Source: Gp13-AA77 sp036521995 (GTDB lineage Bacteria; Acidobacteriota; Terriglobia; UBA7540). From it: a stretch of 30,728 bases of DNA. A program made the position numbers and the translations under genes. The notes under the pieces are model-generated. The model worked only from the letters and a program-made list of their open reading frames with translations, had not been told where the DNA came from and did no database searches. This document shows positions 14,253 through 21,341 of this stretch, in pieces. The stretch's first letter is position 1. Each line of letters begins with the position of its first letter. Location: contig DATDGR010000176.1 in the NCBI GenBank assembly GCA_036521995.1, positions 1 through 30,728 of the forward strand, in the 5' to 3' direction.

Positions 14253-15569
14253 ATGCTGAAGAGTGTGCAAAGGGGCCTTGAGCGGGTAGTGGTGGGGGAC
14301 TCCATCCCTTCGCTGGTGCGCTGGAGCCAGTCGATGCCGCGCCCGATGATCCGGCGCCTGCAGGAAGACGCTTTTCGCGAGGTAGTTCAGTATGCCGCGG
14401 ATCGCCAGAGGTTCTTTGGGCGAAAGCTCAAGGACGCCGGGGTTGATCCGAGCCGGGTGCGGCGCCCTGTAGATCTGGGCGAGGTCTTCACTACGCCGGA
14501 TGATCTTCTGAGTCTGCCAGCGGAGGAGTTTCTGTGCCGCACCCCCGACGCGGTCTTTGAGACTACCGGCACTTCCGGCGCCCCCAAACGGATCTACTTT
14601 GGTTACGACGAGCTCGACGCTTCAGCAAGGCATGAAGCGGCCGCGTTTCATAAGAACGGCGTGCGGCCAGGAGATCGAGTAGTCTGCACATTCGACGGAG
14701 GTTATTGGGTTTCTGGCTGGGTTACGTTTCTAGCCTGCCGGCAGATGGGTGTGTTCTGCTCGGCCATCGGCAAGCCGCCGCCCCGCGAGCTTTACAACCG
14801 CTTGCCGGTTTACGACTATGACGTGATCGTGGCTGATCCCACCTGGCTTGTCAGCCTGTCCGAAATCGCTGAAAAGGAAGGCGTTTTCCCCATCAAGCTG
14901 ATCATGGCGGCGGGTGACCGCATGACGGACGCTTACCGCCGCTACGTGCAGGACGTCTGGAAGACGCCTGTGATCCTCGGCTATGGTTCCACCGAGGCTG
15001 GCGGCGGCCTGGGGATGGAATGTGAGCAACAGCAGGGTTACCACCTTGATGAATATGATTTTGTCTTCGAAGTGGTGGATCGCGACGAGCACGGTTACGG
15101 CGAGCTTGTCATCACTACGCTGAATCGCCGCACCCAGCCCCTCATTCGCTACCGCACGCGGGACGTCACCCGGTTCGCCGAGGAGCCTTGTGCTTGTGGT
15201 ATGACCATCGGACGGATCGAGCCCATTCGCGGACGGCGGGACGAGATGGTAGTGATGGGTGCAGGGAACATGCACCCAGAAATTTTCGAACAAATCCTTC
15301 GTGATGTGCCAGATATCTCCGGCAACTGGCAGGTGGCCATCCGCCAGGAAGGTCTGCGTGACATCCTCGAGTTCCGGCTGGAGCTAACGAATAGTGTCGG
15401 GCCGGAACAGGTGGAGCAAGCCATCCGTCGGAACCTTGAGTTGCGCTATCCCGAAATTTGGGCAAACCATCTCTGCGACATGTACCGGTTTTCCTTTTCT
15501 TTTCTGCCGCTTGGCACATTGGGCGGTGGCCGAAAGCCACGACGGCTGGTGGATGAGCGCGCGGCGTAA
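14253..15569 (+). CDS. Phenylacetate-CoA-ligase-like AMP-forming enzyme
   Basis: Adenylate-forming enzyme of the PaaK/coenzyme F390 synthetase group, 438 residues, which activates a carboxylic acid as acyl-AMP and passes it to CoA or an ACP thiol. The ATP loop is FETTGTSGAPKRIYFG (103-117). PVILGYGSTEAGGG is the adenine-binding segment, and RTQPLIRYRTRDVTRFAEEPCACG is the hinge region with the family Cys-x-Cys-Gly. RRDEMVVMGAGNMHPEIFEQIL starts the C-terminal lid. Its position between glycosyltransferase and phosphatase genes, with an ACP in the same cluster, suggests it loads an acyl starter or a free fatty acid onto the pathway; phenylacetate catabolism genes are absent. ATG 14253 lies 88 nt after the previous stop. 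Real substrate unknown. Confidence 0.88.
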   Translation: MLKSVQRGLERVVVGDSIPSLVRWSQSMPRPMIRRLQEDAFREVVQYAADRQRFFGRKLKDAGVDPSRVRRPVDLGEVFTTPDDLLSLPAEEFLCRTPDAVFETTGTSGAPKRIYFGYDELDASARHEAAAFHKNGVRPGDRVVCTFDGGYWVSGWVTFLACRQMGVFCSAIGKPPPRELYNRLPVYDYDVIVADPTWLVSLSEIAEKEGVFPIKLIMAAGDRMTDAYRRYVQDVWKTPVILGYGSTEAGGGLGMECEQQQGYHLDEYDFVFEVVDRDEHGYGELVITTLNRRTQPLIRYRTRDVTRFAEEPCACGMTIGRIEPIRGRRDEMVVMGAGNMHPEIFEQILRDVPDISGNWQVAIRQEGLRDILEFRLELTNSVGPEQVEQAIRRNLELRYPEIWANHLCDMYRFSFSFLPLGTLGGGRKPRRLVDERAA

Positions 15570-15654
15570 CTTCTGTACTCTTGGCCGCGATCGCGAGCGC
15601 ACGAAGAAACCCGTCCACTGGCCCAGCGCCGGCCAGCTGCGAAAGGAACATTGT

Positions 15655-16404
15655 TTGTTAGATATTTTAGAGCCACAAACTGAACAGCCCGACGGTCCCG
15701 TGATCTTCTCGGACTTCGACGGCACAATCGCACAGGTAGATGTCACGGACGTAATTCTCGACCAACTCGCGGACCCTGCCTGGCGCGAGATCGAAGAAGA
15801 ATGGGTGGAAGGGGGCATCGGCTCGCGGGAGTGCCTGCGCCGGCAGATGGCGCTGGTGCGCGCGTCGTCGAAAGATCTGGATTCGCTGATCGATTCTGTT
15901 CCGCTTGACCCGCACTTCGCGGCCTTCCATCGCTGGGCCCGGGACATCGGAGCGCCGTTCTACGTTGTGAGCGACGGCTTTGACTACGTGGTACGCCGGG
16001 TTTTGCGCAACTGTGGCGTGAACGGCGAGCTGCTGAATGGCTCGCACCTGTTTTCAAGCTCGATGCGGGTCGAGGGATCGAGTCTGGCCGTGGCCTTTCC
16101 GCATTGGCCCGTGCCTTGCGCCCACGGATGCGCGACTTGCAAGCCGGAGGTAATCCGGCGGGTGCGGGGGGCCCACTCACCCGTGATCTTCATTGGCGAT
16201 GGTCTCTCGGATCGCTTCGCCGTGGAGGAGGCGGACGTAGTGTTCGCCAAAGACAAGCTGCTGGCTTACTGCGGCGATCACCGCTTGAGGTGCAGGCCGT
16301 ATTCCAGCTTCGTTGACATCGAGCGTGAGCTTGGGCCACTACTCGCCGGCCTCGACACCCTCCGTCAACCCGCCAGGCACCGGGCGGTCCTCAGCCCGAT
16401 CTAG
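15655..16404 (+). CDS. MtnX-like HAD-IB phosphatase
   Basis: Phosphomonoesterase of haloacid-dehalogenase subclass IB, nearest in pattern to MtnX of methionine salvage. TTG at 15655 is chosen because AAGGA lies 7 nt upstream and the HAD core then starts near residue 15; the open frame further upstream overlaps the ligase gene. This gives 249 residues. Motif I is FSDFDGTIAQVD (Asp20, Asp22), motif II YVVSDGFD (Ser106), motif III Lys163 in CKPEVI, motif IV FIGDGLSDRFAV (Asp182, Asp186). A cysteine group Cys155, Cys159 and Cys162 (CAHGCATC) could bind metal. No other methionine-salvage gene is nearby, so a phosphate-containing intermediate of the surrounding lipid cluster is a better guess than the MtnX substrate. 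It follows the ligase by 85 nt. Confidence 0.82.
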   Translation: MLDILEPQTEQPDGPVIFSDFDGTIAQVDVTDVILDQLADPAWREIEEEWVEGGIGSRECLRRQMALVRASSKDLDSLIDSVPLDPHFAAFHRWARDIGAPFYVVSDGFDYVVRRVLRNCGVNGELLNGSHLFSSSMRVEGSSLAVAFPHWPVPCAHGCATCKPEVIRRVRGAHSPVIFIGDGLSDRFAVEEADVVFAKDKLLAYCGDHRLRCRPYSSFVDIERELGPLLAGLDTLRQPARHRAVLSPI

Positions 16405-16479
16405 GCTGGGAGGTCCAGACGTATTTTCAACAACTTACAGACCACGCCGGACACCGGGGGTGTTTCCATCGCTGCTGCC

Positions 16480-16504
16480 GAATCCAAAGGATTTATTTGG
16501 AATC
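16480..16504. repeat. Inverted repeat GAATCCAAA-N7-TTTGGAATC
   Basis: Nine-base arms with one mismatch (16480-16488 and 16496-16504) and a 7-nt centre. It lies 75 nt after the phosphatase stop. It has no T tract, so a factor-binding site is as likely as a terminator. Confidence 0.35.
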
Positions 16505-16516
16505 ACCCGCGAACAA

Positions 16517-16538
16517 AAGTGTATAACTTTTTACACTT
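16517..16538. promoter_or_regulatory. Inverted repeat AAGTGTA-N8-TACACTT, possible operator
   Basis: Perfect 7-base arms (16517-16523 and 16532-16538) around an AT-rich centre; most of the 22 nt is palindromic. It sits about 40 nt upstream of a candidate promoter for the aminotransferase and matches the half-sites of the element at 10751-10773. Seen directly; function inferred. Confidence 0.4.
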
Positions 16539-16575
16539 GCACCATAATAGGGCAGTCTTTGTTAGGTTCGCGTGA

Positions 16576-16604
16576 TTTCAAAGGAACATACCGTCACGTA
16601 TAAA
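16576..16604 (+). promoter_or_regulatory. Candidate promoter for the class III aminotransferase
   Basis: TTTCAA (16576-16581), 17-nt spacer, TATAAA (16599-16604), in the most AT-rich part of the gap; it would give a leader of about 110 nt. Moderate box quality. Confidence 0.35.
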
Positions 16605-16721
16605 AATGGAATGAAAAGCGAATACAAAACGAACGGTCGCCCTTGCAACCTGAACCTGCTCCCTGTGACGATTCTACAAGCCTAGCGATCCGCGGGAACA
16701 GACCTAGCAAGGAGACGAAGT

Positions 16722-18116
16722 TTGACCATTACCAGCACCAATCGAACAGCGGAGCTTCTGGAGCTTGAGCGTAGGTACTGCTCTTTCGGCGACACGGTTC
16801 ACTACCTCGATCCTCCCAAGGTTTTTGTGAACTGCGAAGGCTCGTACCTTTACGACGAGGAGGGCGTACCTTTTCTCGACTTGCAGATGTGGTACTCGGC
16901 GGCCAGCTTTGGGTACAAGAATCGGCGACTGAATGAAGCCCTGAAGCGCCAGATCGACCTGTTGCCCCAGCTCGCCTGCCAGTACCTGCACGCTGAAAAG
17001 GTGGAAGTGGCGGCGCGAATCGCGCAGTACTGCGAGAAGCGATTCGGAGTCAAGGGCCGAGTCCATTTCAACGTGGGCGGCTCGCAGGCCATCGAGGACT
17101 CGCTCAAGATCGTCCGCAACTACACCGGCAAGAACCTGATGTTCGCCTTCACGGGCGGTTATCACGGGCGGACCCTCGGGGCCTCGGCTATCACCTCGAG
17201 CTACCGCTACCGCCGGCGCTACGGTCACTTCGGTGATCGGGCCCAGTTCATACCGTTCCCCTACTGCTTCCGCTGCCCCTACGGGCTCAAGCGCGAAAGC
17301 TGCGACATCTACTGCCAGGACCAGTTCGCGCGCCTTTTTGAGAGCGAATACTACTCGGTTTGGGATCCCAAGGCTCAATCATGCGAATACGGAGCCTTTT
17401 ACATCGAGGCGGTGCAGGGGACTGGCGGCTACGTGATTCCGCCCCGCGAGTACTTTACGCGCCTGCGGGAAACCTGCGACCGCCACAAGGTTTTGATCGT
17501 CGATGACGAGATCCAGATGGGGTTTTACCGCGCTGGTACGTTCTGGGCGGTCGAAAACCTCGGCATTACGCCGGACATCATCGTCTTCGGCAAGGCCCTT
17601 ACCAACGGCCTGAATCCCCTCTCGGGACTCTGGGCGCGCGAGGATCTCATTACGCCGGAAATGTTCCCGCCGGGCTCGACCCACTCCACTTTCTCGTCGA
17701 ACACTCTCGGCACGGCGGTGGCGCTGGAGACGCTGAAGATGCTGGAGGAAGAAGATTACGGCCAGCTAGTGAACGAGAAAGGCGCCTATTTTCTGGCGGG
17801 ACTGCGCGAACTGCAAAAACGGCACCCCGACGCCGTCGGTCAGGTGGACGGCATTGGTCTTGCTTTGCGCATCGAAGTGTGCCGCCCTGACGGCTTCACG
17901 CCCGACCGCGAGCTCACCGATCGCATCTTCGCCGAGGGCTTGAAGGGCGACCTCGAAGCCTGCGGCCGCCGATATGGCCTGGTGCTGGACGTCGGAGGCT
18001 ATTTCAAGAACGTGTTTACGCTGGCTCCGTCGTTCACAATCACGCGCCAGGAAACCGACCTCGCCCTCGATCTGCTGAATCAGCTCTTCCGGCGCTGTCT
18101 CGCAAGCCGAAGCTGA
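16722..18116 (+). CDS. Class III PLP-dependent aminotransferase
   Basis: Fold-type I aminotransferase of the acetylornithine/GABA/ornithine group, 464 residues; it moves an amino group between an amino donor and an aldehyde or keto group. TTG at 16722 is chosen from the AAGGAGA box 6 nt upstream. Landmarks: HFNVGGSQAIEDSLKIVR (cofactor phosphate loop), FTGGYHGRTLGA, YIEAVQGTGGY, VLIVDDEIQMGFYRAGTFWA (Asp262 to the pyridine N) and IVFGKALTNGLNPLSGLWA with Schiff-base Lys291. An insert with CFRCPYGLKRESCDIYC holds four cysteines, seen in some archaeal-type GABA/ornithine aminotransferases. It closes the lipid cluster, 317 nt after the phosphatase, behind its own promoter region. It might aminate a long-chain aldehyde or keto product; a separate amino-acid role is possible. 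Confidence 0.88.
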   Translation: MTITSTNRTAELLELERRYCSFGDTVHYLDPPKVFVNCEGSYLYDEEGVPFLDLQMWYSAASFGYKNRRLNEALKRQIDLLPQLACQYLHAEKVEVAARIAQYCEKRFGVKGRVHFNVGGSQAIEDSLKIVRNYTGKNLMFAFTGGYHGRTLGASAITSSYRYRRRYGHFGDRAQFIPFPYCFRCPYGLKRESCDIYCQDQFARLFESEYYSVWDPKAQSCEYGAFYIEAVQGTGGYVIPPREYFTRLRETCDRHKVLIVDDEIQMGFYRAGTFWAVENLGITPDIIVFGKALTNGLNPLSGLWAREDLITPEMFPPGSTHSTFSSNTLGTAVALETLKMLEEEDYGQLVNEKGAYFLAGLRELQKRHPDAVGQVDGIGLALRIEVCRPDGFTPDRELTDRIFAEGLKGDLEACGRRYGLVLDVGGYFKNVFTLAPSFTITRQETDLALDLLNQLFRRCLASRS

Positions 18117-18146
18117 CCCCGGCGCGCGACCTTACGGGAGACAGCG

Positions 18147-18167
18147 AGGCGGTCGCTGCGATCGCCT
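18147..18167. terminator. Hairpin between convergent genes
   Basis: AGGCGGTCG, loop CTG, CGATCGCCT: nine pairs (one G-T) lying between the stop of the plus-strand aminotransferase and that of the minus-strand one. The symmetric position suits a bidirectional terminator, though there is no T tract. Confidence 0.4.
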
Positions 18168-19029
18168 ACAGGCCGGCCAATGCTGCCCGCACATATCGCT
18201 GGAAAGCGTTCTCCAGTGTTTGGGTGATCTCGCCCGGAACCGCATAGGTCCATCCCGGACTCACATACCCCACACCAACCACCTCGCGCGTGCTCGAGCT
18301 GATGAACACCTCATCCGCCCCGGAAAGATCCGAGGACGTGAGAATCTGCTCCCGGATCTCCACGTCTGCTCGCGGAGCAATCTCGAACAACACGTCGCGC
18401 GTGACACCGCGCAGGCAGCCCGAAGAAAGCGGCGGCGTCAGCACTCTGCCACCGTACACCAGAAACACGTTGGCGGACGTGCATTCCACCAGCTCGCCTT
18501 TCTCGTTCAGCAGAAGCGCATCGTCGAAGCCCTCAGACCGCGCCCGCTCCAGAAGCAAAGTGTTCGGCGCCCACGCCAGCATCTTGACTCCGGCCAGAAC
18601 TGCAGTGGACAGCACCGCGTTTTCCTGCAGCACGAGGCGATGCGACTGGGGCCAGGCAACAAGCTCGCGTGTAAAAACGAGGAGATCGGTCGGAGGTTGA
18701 TTCACGCCGTCGGACCACAGCCCGCCGCCGTTGCGCACAAACGAAACCCGCCCCGCACCTTCGAACCGCTGGTTGGCGCTCGCCAACTCAACGATCTGGT
18801 CGCGCACCGCTTCCTCACCGTAGACAAGTTCCACGCCCAGCCGGGCTGCGTCCCGCGCCATGCGCTGCCAGTGCCGATGGAACTCGAACGGGCGCCCGTG
18901 GTAGAGGCGCAAGGTCGTGAAGACGCCCCAGCCTGCCAGCAGCCCGGACTGGCCCGGCGAAAGCCGGGCTTGGGCCAGGGGCAGGATGCGGCCGTTGTGT
19001 AGGATCAAGGGGTCCATGGCCGAGACCAT
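18166..19029 (-). CDS. Class IV aminotransferase (IlvE/PabC/D-amino-acid type)
   Basis: Fold-type IV PLP enzyme, 287 residues: either branched-chain amino acid aminotransferase, D-amino acid aminotransferase or aminodeoxychorismate lyase; the sequence alone does not decide. Landmarks: LLAGWGVFTTLRLYHGRPFEFHRHWQRM at the start, AGVKMLAWAPNTLLLERA with Schiff-base Lys149, GFDDALLLNEKGELVECTSANVFLV with Glu182, SSGCLRGVTRDVLFE, and a final ADEVFISSSTREVVGVGYV. A start at ATG 19017 (four residues shorter) is equally good; neither has a strong Shine-Dalgarno. The QSGLLAGWGVFTTLRLY pattern and length (short of IlvE, about 305) lean to PabC-like enzymes. It faces the class III aminotransferase convergently, with only about 50 nt between the stops, so it is not in that operon. 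Confidence 0.87.
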   Translation of the reverse strand: MVSAMDPLILHNGRILPLAQARLSPGQSGLLAGWGVFTTLRLYHGRPFEFHRHWQRMARDAARLGVELVYGEEAVRDQIVELASANQRFEGAGRVSFVRNGGGLWSDGVNQPPTDLLVFTRELVAWPQSHRLVLQENAVLSTAVLAGVKMLAWAPNTLLLERARSEGFDDALLLNEKGELVECTSANVFLVYGGRVLTPPLSSGCLRGVTRDVLFEIAPRADVEIREQILTSSDLSGADEVFISSSTREVVGVGYVSPGWTYAVPGEITQTLENAFQRYVRAALAGL

Positions 19030-19097
19030 CAGACGGCGGGCGCACCCACAAGCGCCTATCGCACTAGGCTAGGGGCTGCCGCCTCGGACCGGCCGGC

Positions 19098-19799
19098 TCA
19101 GGACTGGCCATGCACCGTGAAGGAGTAGTCGAAGCGCACGCGACAGCGGGTATCCGGTGTAAGTTGAACTTCCGGCCCGCGCGGAAATAGCACCCAGTAG
19201 CCCAGGAATCCGGCGGTCGCGATCGAGGCGGCCGTGGCGCCGGCCGTGACGCCCGCCACCTTCGGGATGATGGTCAGCGCGCTGGCCCCTACCAGAGTGC
19301 CGGTGAGGAAGTGCCACGAGATTTGGTGCCCACCCGTCAGATAGCCTTCGCGATCGAGGCGCAGCTTGCCGGGATTCTCGAGCGCAGCCAGGCGCGCGGT
19401 GATCGATTCCGTTTCGCCGTCGGGAAGAGAGAGCTTTTCGAAGCGGAAGCCGATCTGGGCCGGCCGGTGCAGCCTTCCGGCCGGGCGAACGTTGGTGATG
19501 CGGCCGAACAGAAGGGTTCCCGTGGGCAGTGCGAGTTCGCCATCCACGTACACCGGTTGAACGATCTGACCCTCCACCCGATCATTCACCTCGCTGATCT
19601 TGGTGTGGATGCCCGAGAGCAGCACCACGCTGGCCTCGGTTTCGGCGGGGATGGTGAGGAAGGGTGAGCCCGGCGCCGCCAGAGCGGCTGAAGGAGACGG
19701 CACGGCGGCCCCGGCGGGCGGGCCTCCCGCCTTCACGATTCCGGGGAGCGCCCAGCACGCCGCCACGGCAACGGTTGCGAGAACAACCTTGATCTTCAT
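19098..19799 (-). CDS. Exported VirB10/TrbI-like domain protein
   Basis: A 233-residue exported protein of a type common in Acidobacteriota, with a small beta domain resembling the core of TrbI/VirB10. ATG 19799 is preferred to the upstream in-frame GTG 19814 because a GGGGG box lies 8 nt before it and the signal peptide (KIKVVLATVAVAACWALPGIVKA) is then compact. A Pro/Ala-rich linker follows, then IPAETEASVVLLSGIHTKISEVNDRVEGQIVQPVYV, LPTGTLLFGRITNVRPAG and IGFRFEKLSLPDGETESITARL: the recurring 'unwanted precursor, stable store' pattern of this domain. A hydrophobic glycine/alanine stretch (GTLVGASALTIIPKVAGVTAGATAASIATAGFLGYWVLF) near the C-terminus could insert in a membrane. No conjugation or type IV secretion genes are nearby. 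Function unknown; probably an envelope protein. Confidence 0.72.
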   Translation of the reverse strand: MKIKVVLATVAVAACWALPGIVKAGGPPAGAAVPSPSAALAAPGSPFLTIPAETEASVVLLSGIHTKISEVNDRVEGQIVQPVYVDGELALPTGTLLFGRITNVRPAGRLHRPAQIGFRFEKLSLPDGETESITARLAALENPGKLRLDREGYLTGGHQISWHFLTGTLVGASALTIIPKVAGVTAGATAASIATAGFLGYWVLFPRGPEVQLTPDTRCRVRFDYSFTVHGQS

Positions 19800-20204
19800 G
19801 CGAACGGCCCCCACTTTCTGTTTCTGCCGGCTGCCCCTCTCGGTCGTCTTGGCCGACCCAAAGGCCGCAGGGAACGTGACCCGACCGGGAACACTAATGC
19901 TAAGTCTCAGGCATTATGGCGTGGTGTGAGAACAAAAGCAAGCCCTGTCAAGACAAAGCCCAAAGTCCTATGACGCGTCTGGCGCTGCAACGGTTACGCT
20001 CCACAACGAAGCCGCAGCTGGCGGAGATGCAGAGACATGCGACGATTCTCTTCGGGCGACGCCAACGAACGATTAGGTCCTCGACGCGGCTGCCTCGTCG
20101 CAGACATCCGGTCTTATGGCCTTGCGATTTTCTGTGTGGAAACTCGAGGGCGTCAGAAAGAATCTCACGTTAGGTCTGTCCTTCCGAGTTTTCAACGCTC
20201 TCAG

Positions 20205-20301
20205 ATTCTAAAGCACTTCGTTCTTGGGTTCGTCTTGGGTTCGTTTCGGGTTCGTTTCTTTTCAAGCCCAAAGCCGTCTGCTGATTCTGAACGGCTTATC
20301 G
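20205..20301 (+). repeat. Dispersed composite repeat, copy B (11-nt tandem GGTTCG units)
   Basis: The same ATTCTAAAGCACTT anchor (20205-20218) as copy A, then three 11-nt units TTGGGTTCGTC, TTGGGTTCGTT and TCGGGTTCGTT (20224-20256), then TGATTCT plus GAACGGCTTATCG (20282-20301). The end block matches copy A at 16 of 20 positions by eye. Same orientation as copy A, 12.5 kb apart. Confidence 0.65.
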
Positions 20302-20520
20302 AATTGGCTTCCGCTAGTGGAGCCTGTAATTCGGGTCCGTTTGGGTTTGTTTACCTTTCTTCTTTTTTAACCTTTGCTGGGTTTTGTCCATTTAAAATTT
20401 GTCATTTACAGGTTTGGGTTCATTTGAAATTAATCCTGGCAGCCATTCCCAGTACTTGTCGCTAACACAAAGCTTATTAAAACTAGTTATAGGTTTGGGT
20501 TCGAACTGGAAATATTCAAC

Positions 20521-20547
20521 CCCCCCGGGGGGCGGTCCGCTTTTTTT
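20521..20547 (+). terminator. C6G6 palindrome followed by T7
   Basis: CCCCCCGGGGGG (20521-20532), CGGTCCGC, then TTTTTTT (20541-20547). It resembles an intrinsic terminator in the plus direction but no upstream gene is evident, and the palindrome has no loop of its own, so it may be an accident or a relic. Confidence 0.25.
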
Positions 20548-20600
20548 GCCTCGGCGGCACCCATCACCCAGTGGTGAGTCACTTTACCTTTACCATCACC

Positions 20601-20711
20601 TTTGTTTTCATCAACATCGTGGCAAAACTAAGCTAAGGGTCTTATTATCATATAGATCGTGGGACGTGCCGACCTCATTTTTTAAGTCATTTGTTTTCAT
20701 ACATATCGTGG
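20601..20711. repeat. Three degenerate copies of a 22-nt repeat ending ATCGTGG
   Basis: Copies end at 20622, 20662 and 20711. Copies 1 and 3 share TTTGTTTTCAT before a variable 4-5 nt and then ATCGTGG; copy 2 is TCTTATTATCAT then ATCGTGG. Read on the minus strand each encodes a variant of S/C-H-D-x-Y/D-E/D-N-K (SHDMYENK, SHDLYDNK, CHDVDENK), although no single frame forms a gene. Confidence 0.5.
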
Positions 20712-20850
20712 GATGTATTTTTAATTTTTTTCGTCTTCCCCACTGGGGCGAGCCCTCGTCGAGCTTCAGCTGCAAGTCCGACTTGGTTGTCACCCACGCC
20801 ATTCTGCAGCCTTTCAAAATCGGAGGCGGAGTCAAGCAGGAAAAGAAAGG

Positions 20851-20876
20851 ATTCCCGCCTTCGCGTGAATGACCAC
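20851..20876. repeat. REP-like palindromic element
   Basis: The segment reads GATTCCCGCCTTCGCGTGAA and continues TGACC. It matches the widespread REP family whose opposite strand reads GTCATTC-CGCG-AAGGCGGGAATCC and translates as HSREGGNP. Imperfect stem between ATTC..CGC and GCG..GAAT with a CTT-type loop. No RAYT transposase is in the window. Confidence 0.5.
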
Positions 20877-21119
20877 CCCGGGTGATTCTCGACAGACAAA
20901 CGGGGGCCACTCGATAGCTGCTCGCAGTGATCGCCTGCCTGCGCCGGGCGCGGCCCGAATTGCCCGAATCTTCTTGAGTTGGAGCGAAATACCGCACGAC
21001 AGTTGCTCCTCCAGGGAGCAGTTTACACTAGAGTGGATGTACCATCAGTAACCACGATGTGTCAAGGATTTTCGTAAGCGGCGACCCAGCGCCACGGGTG
21101 GCGAAGGTGAGCGGTAGCG

Positions 21120-21154
21120 ACGGCACGGTTTGTGTGCCGTGGGCTTTTTCGCCC
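21120..21154 (+). terminator. Stem-loop pair with T5, possible terminator or structured RNA end
   Basis: ACGGCAC (21120-21126) pairs with GTGCCGT (21134-21140) around GGTTTGT. It is followed by GGGC-TTTTTC-GCCC (21141-21154). Just upstream, GCGCCACGGGTGGCG also folds. No plus-strand gene precedes it, so it may end a small unannotated transcript. Confidence 0.3.
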
Positions 21155-21341
21155 AAAAAGACCTTTCATGCATTCGTCACCGCTGCTGGCCTGTTCAAAG
21201 TGGTCGCGACGACATGGACAACGAGGTCGTCGCCACCCGCGGCGGCCGGTTTAGCTGGATTCCAAGATTCGCTGCGTATTCCGTGATCATCCTTCCTGAT
21301 TCGAAACGGCATCGCCTGCTCCAGAGATGGCTACCCTGCTG

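Larger units (their letters stand above)
16405..16721. other. Regulatory-looking intergenic region before the aminotransferase
   Basis: 317 nt, clearly more AT-rich than its neighbours. It carries two adjacent inverted repeats (16480-16504 and 16517-16538), a candidate promoter (16576-16604) and the aminotransferase Shine-Dalgarno (AAGGAGA). No ORF is convincing. Confidence 0.5.
19800..21341. other. 1.5 kb gene-free, repeat-rich region
   Basis: No credible gene. GC drops visibly from about 20160 to 20750, with long T runs. Contents: copy B of the GGTTCG composite repeat (20205-20301), further lone GGGTT(C/T)G motifs at about 20334-20500, a C6G6 palindrome with T7, a triple ATCGTGG repeat (20601-20711), a REP-like hairpin (20851-20875) and a stem followed by T5 (21120-21154). 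It looks like a sink for degraded mobile or repetitive DNA. Confidence 0.55.
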
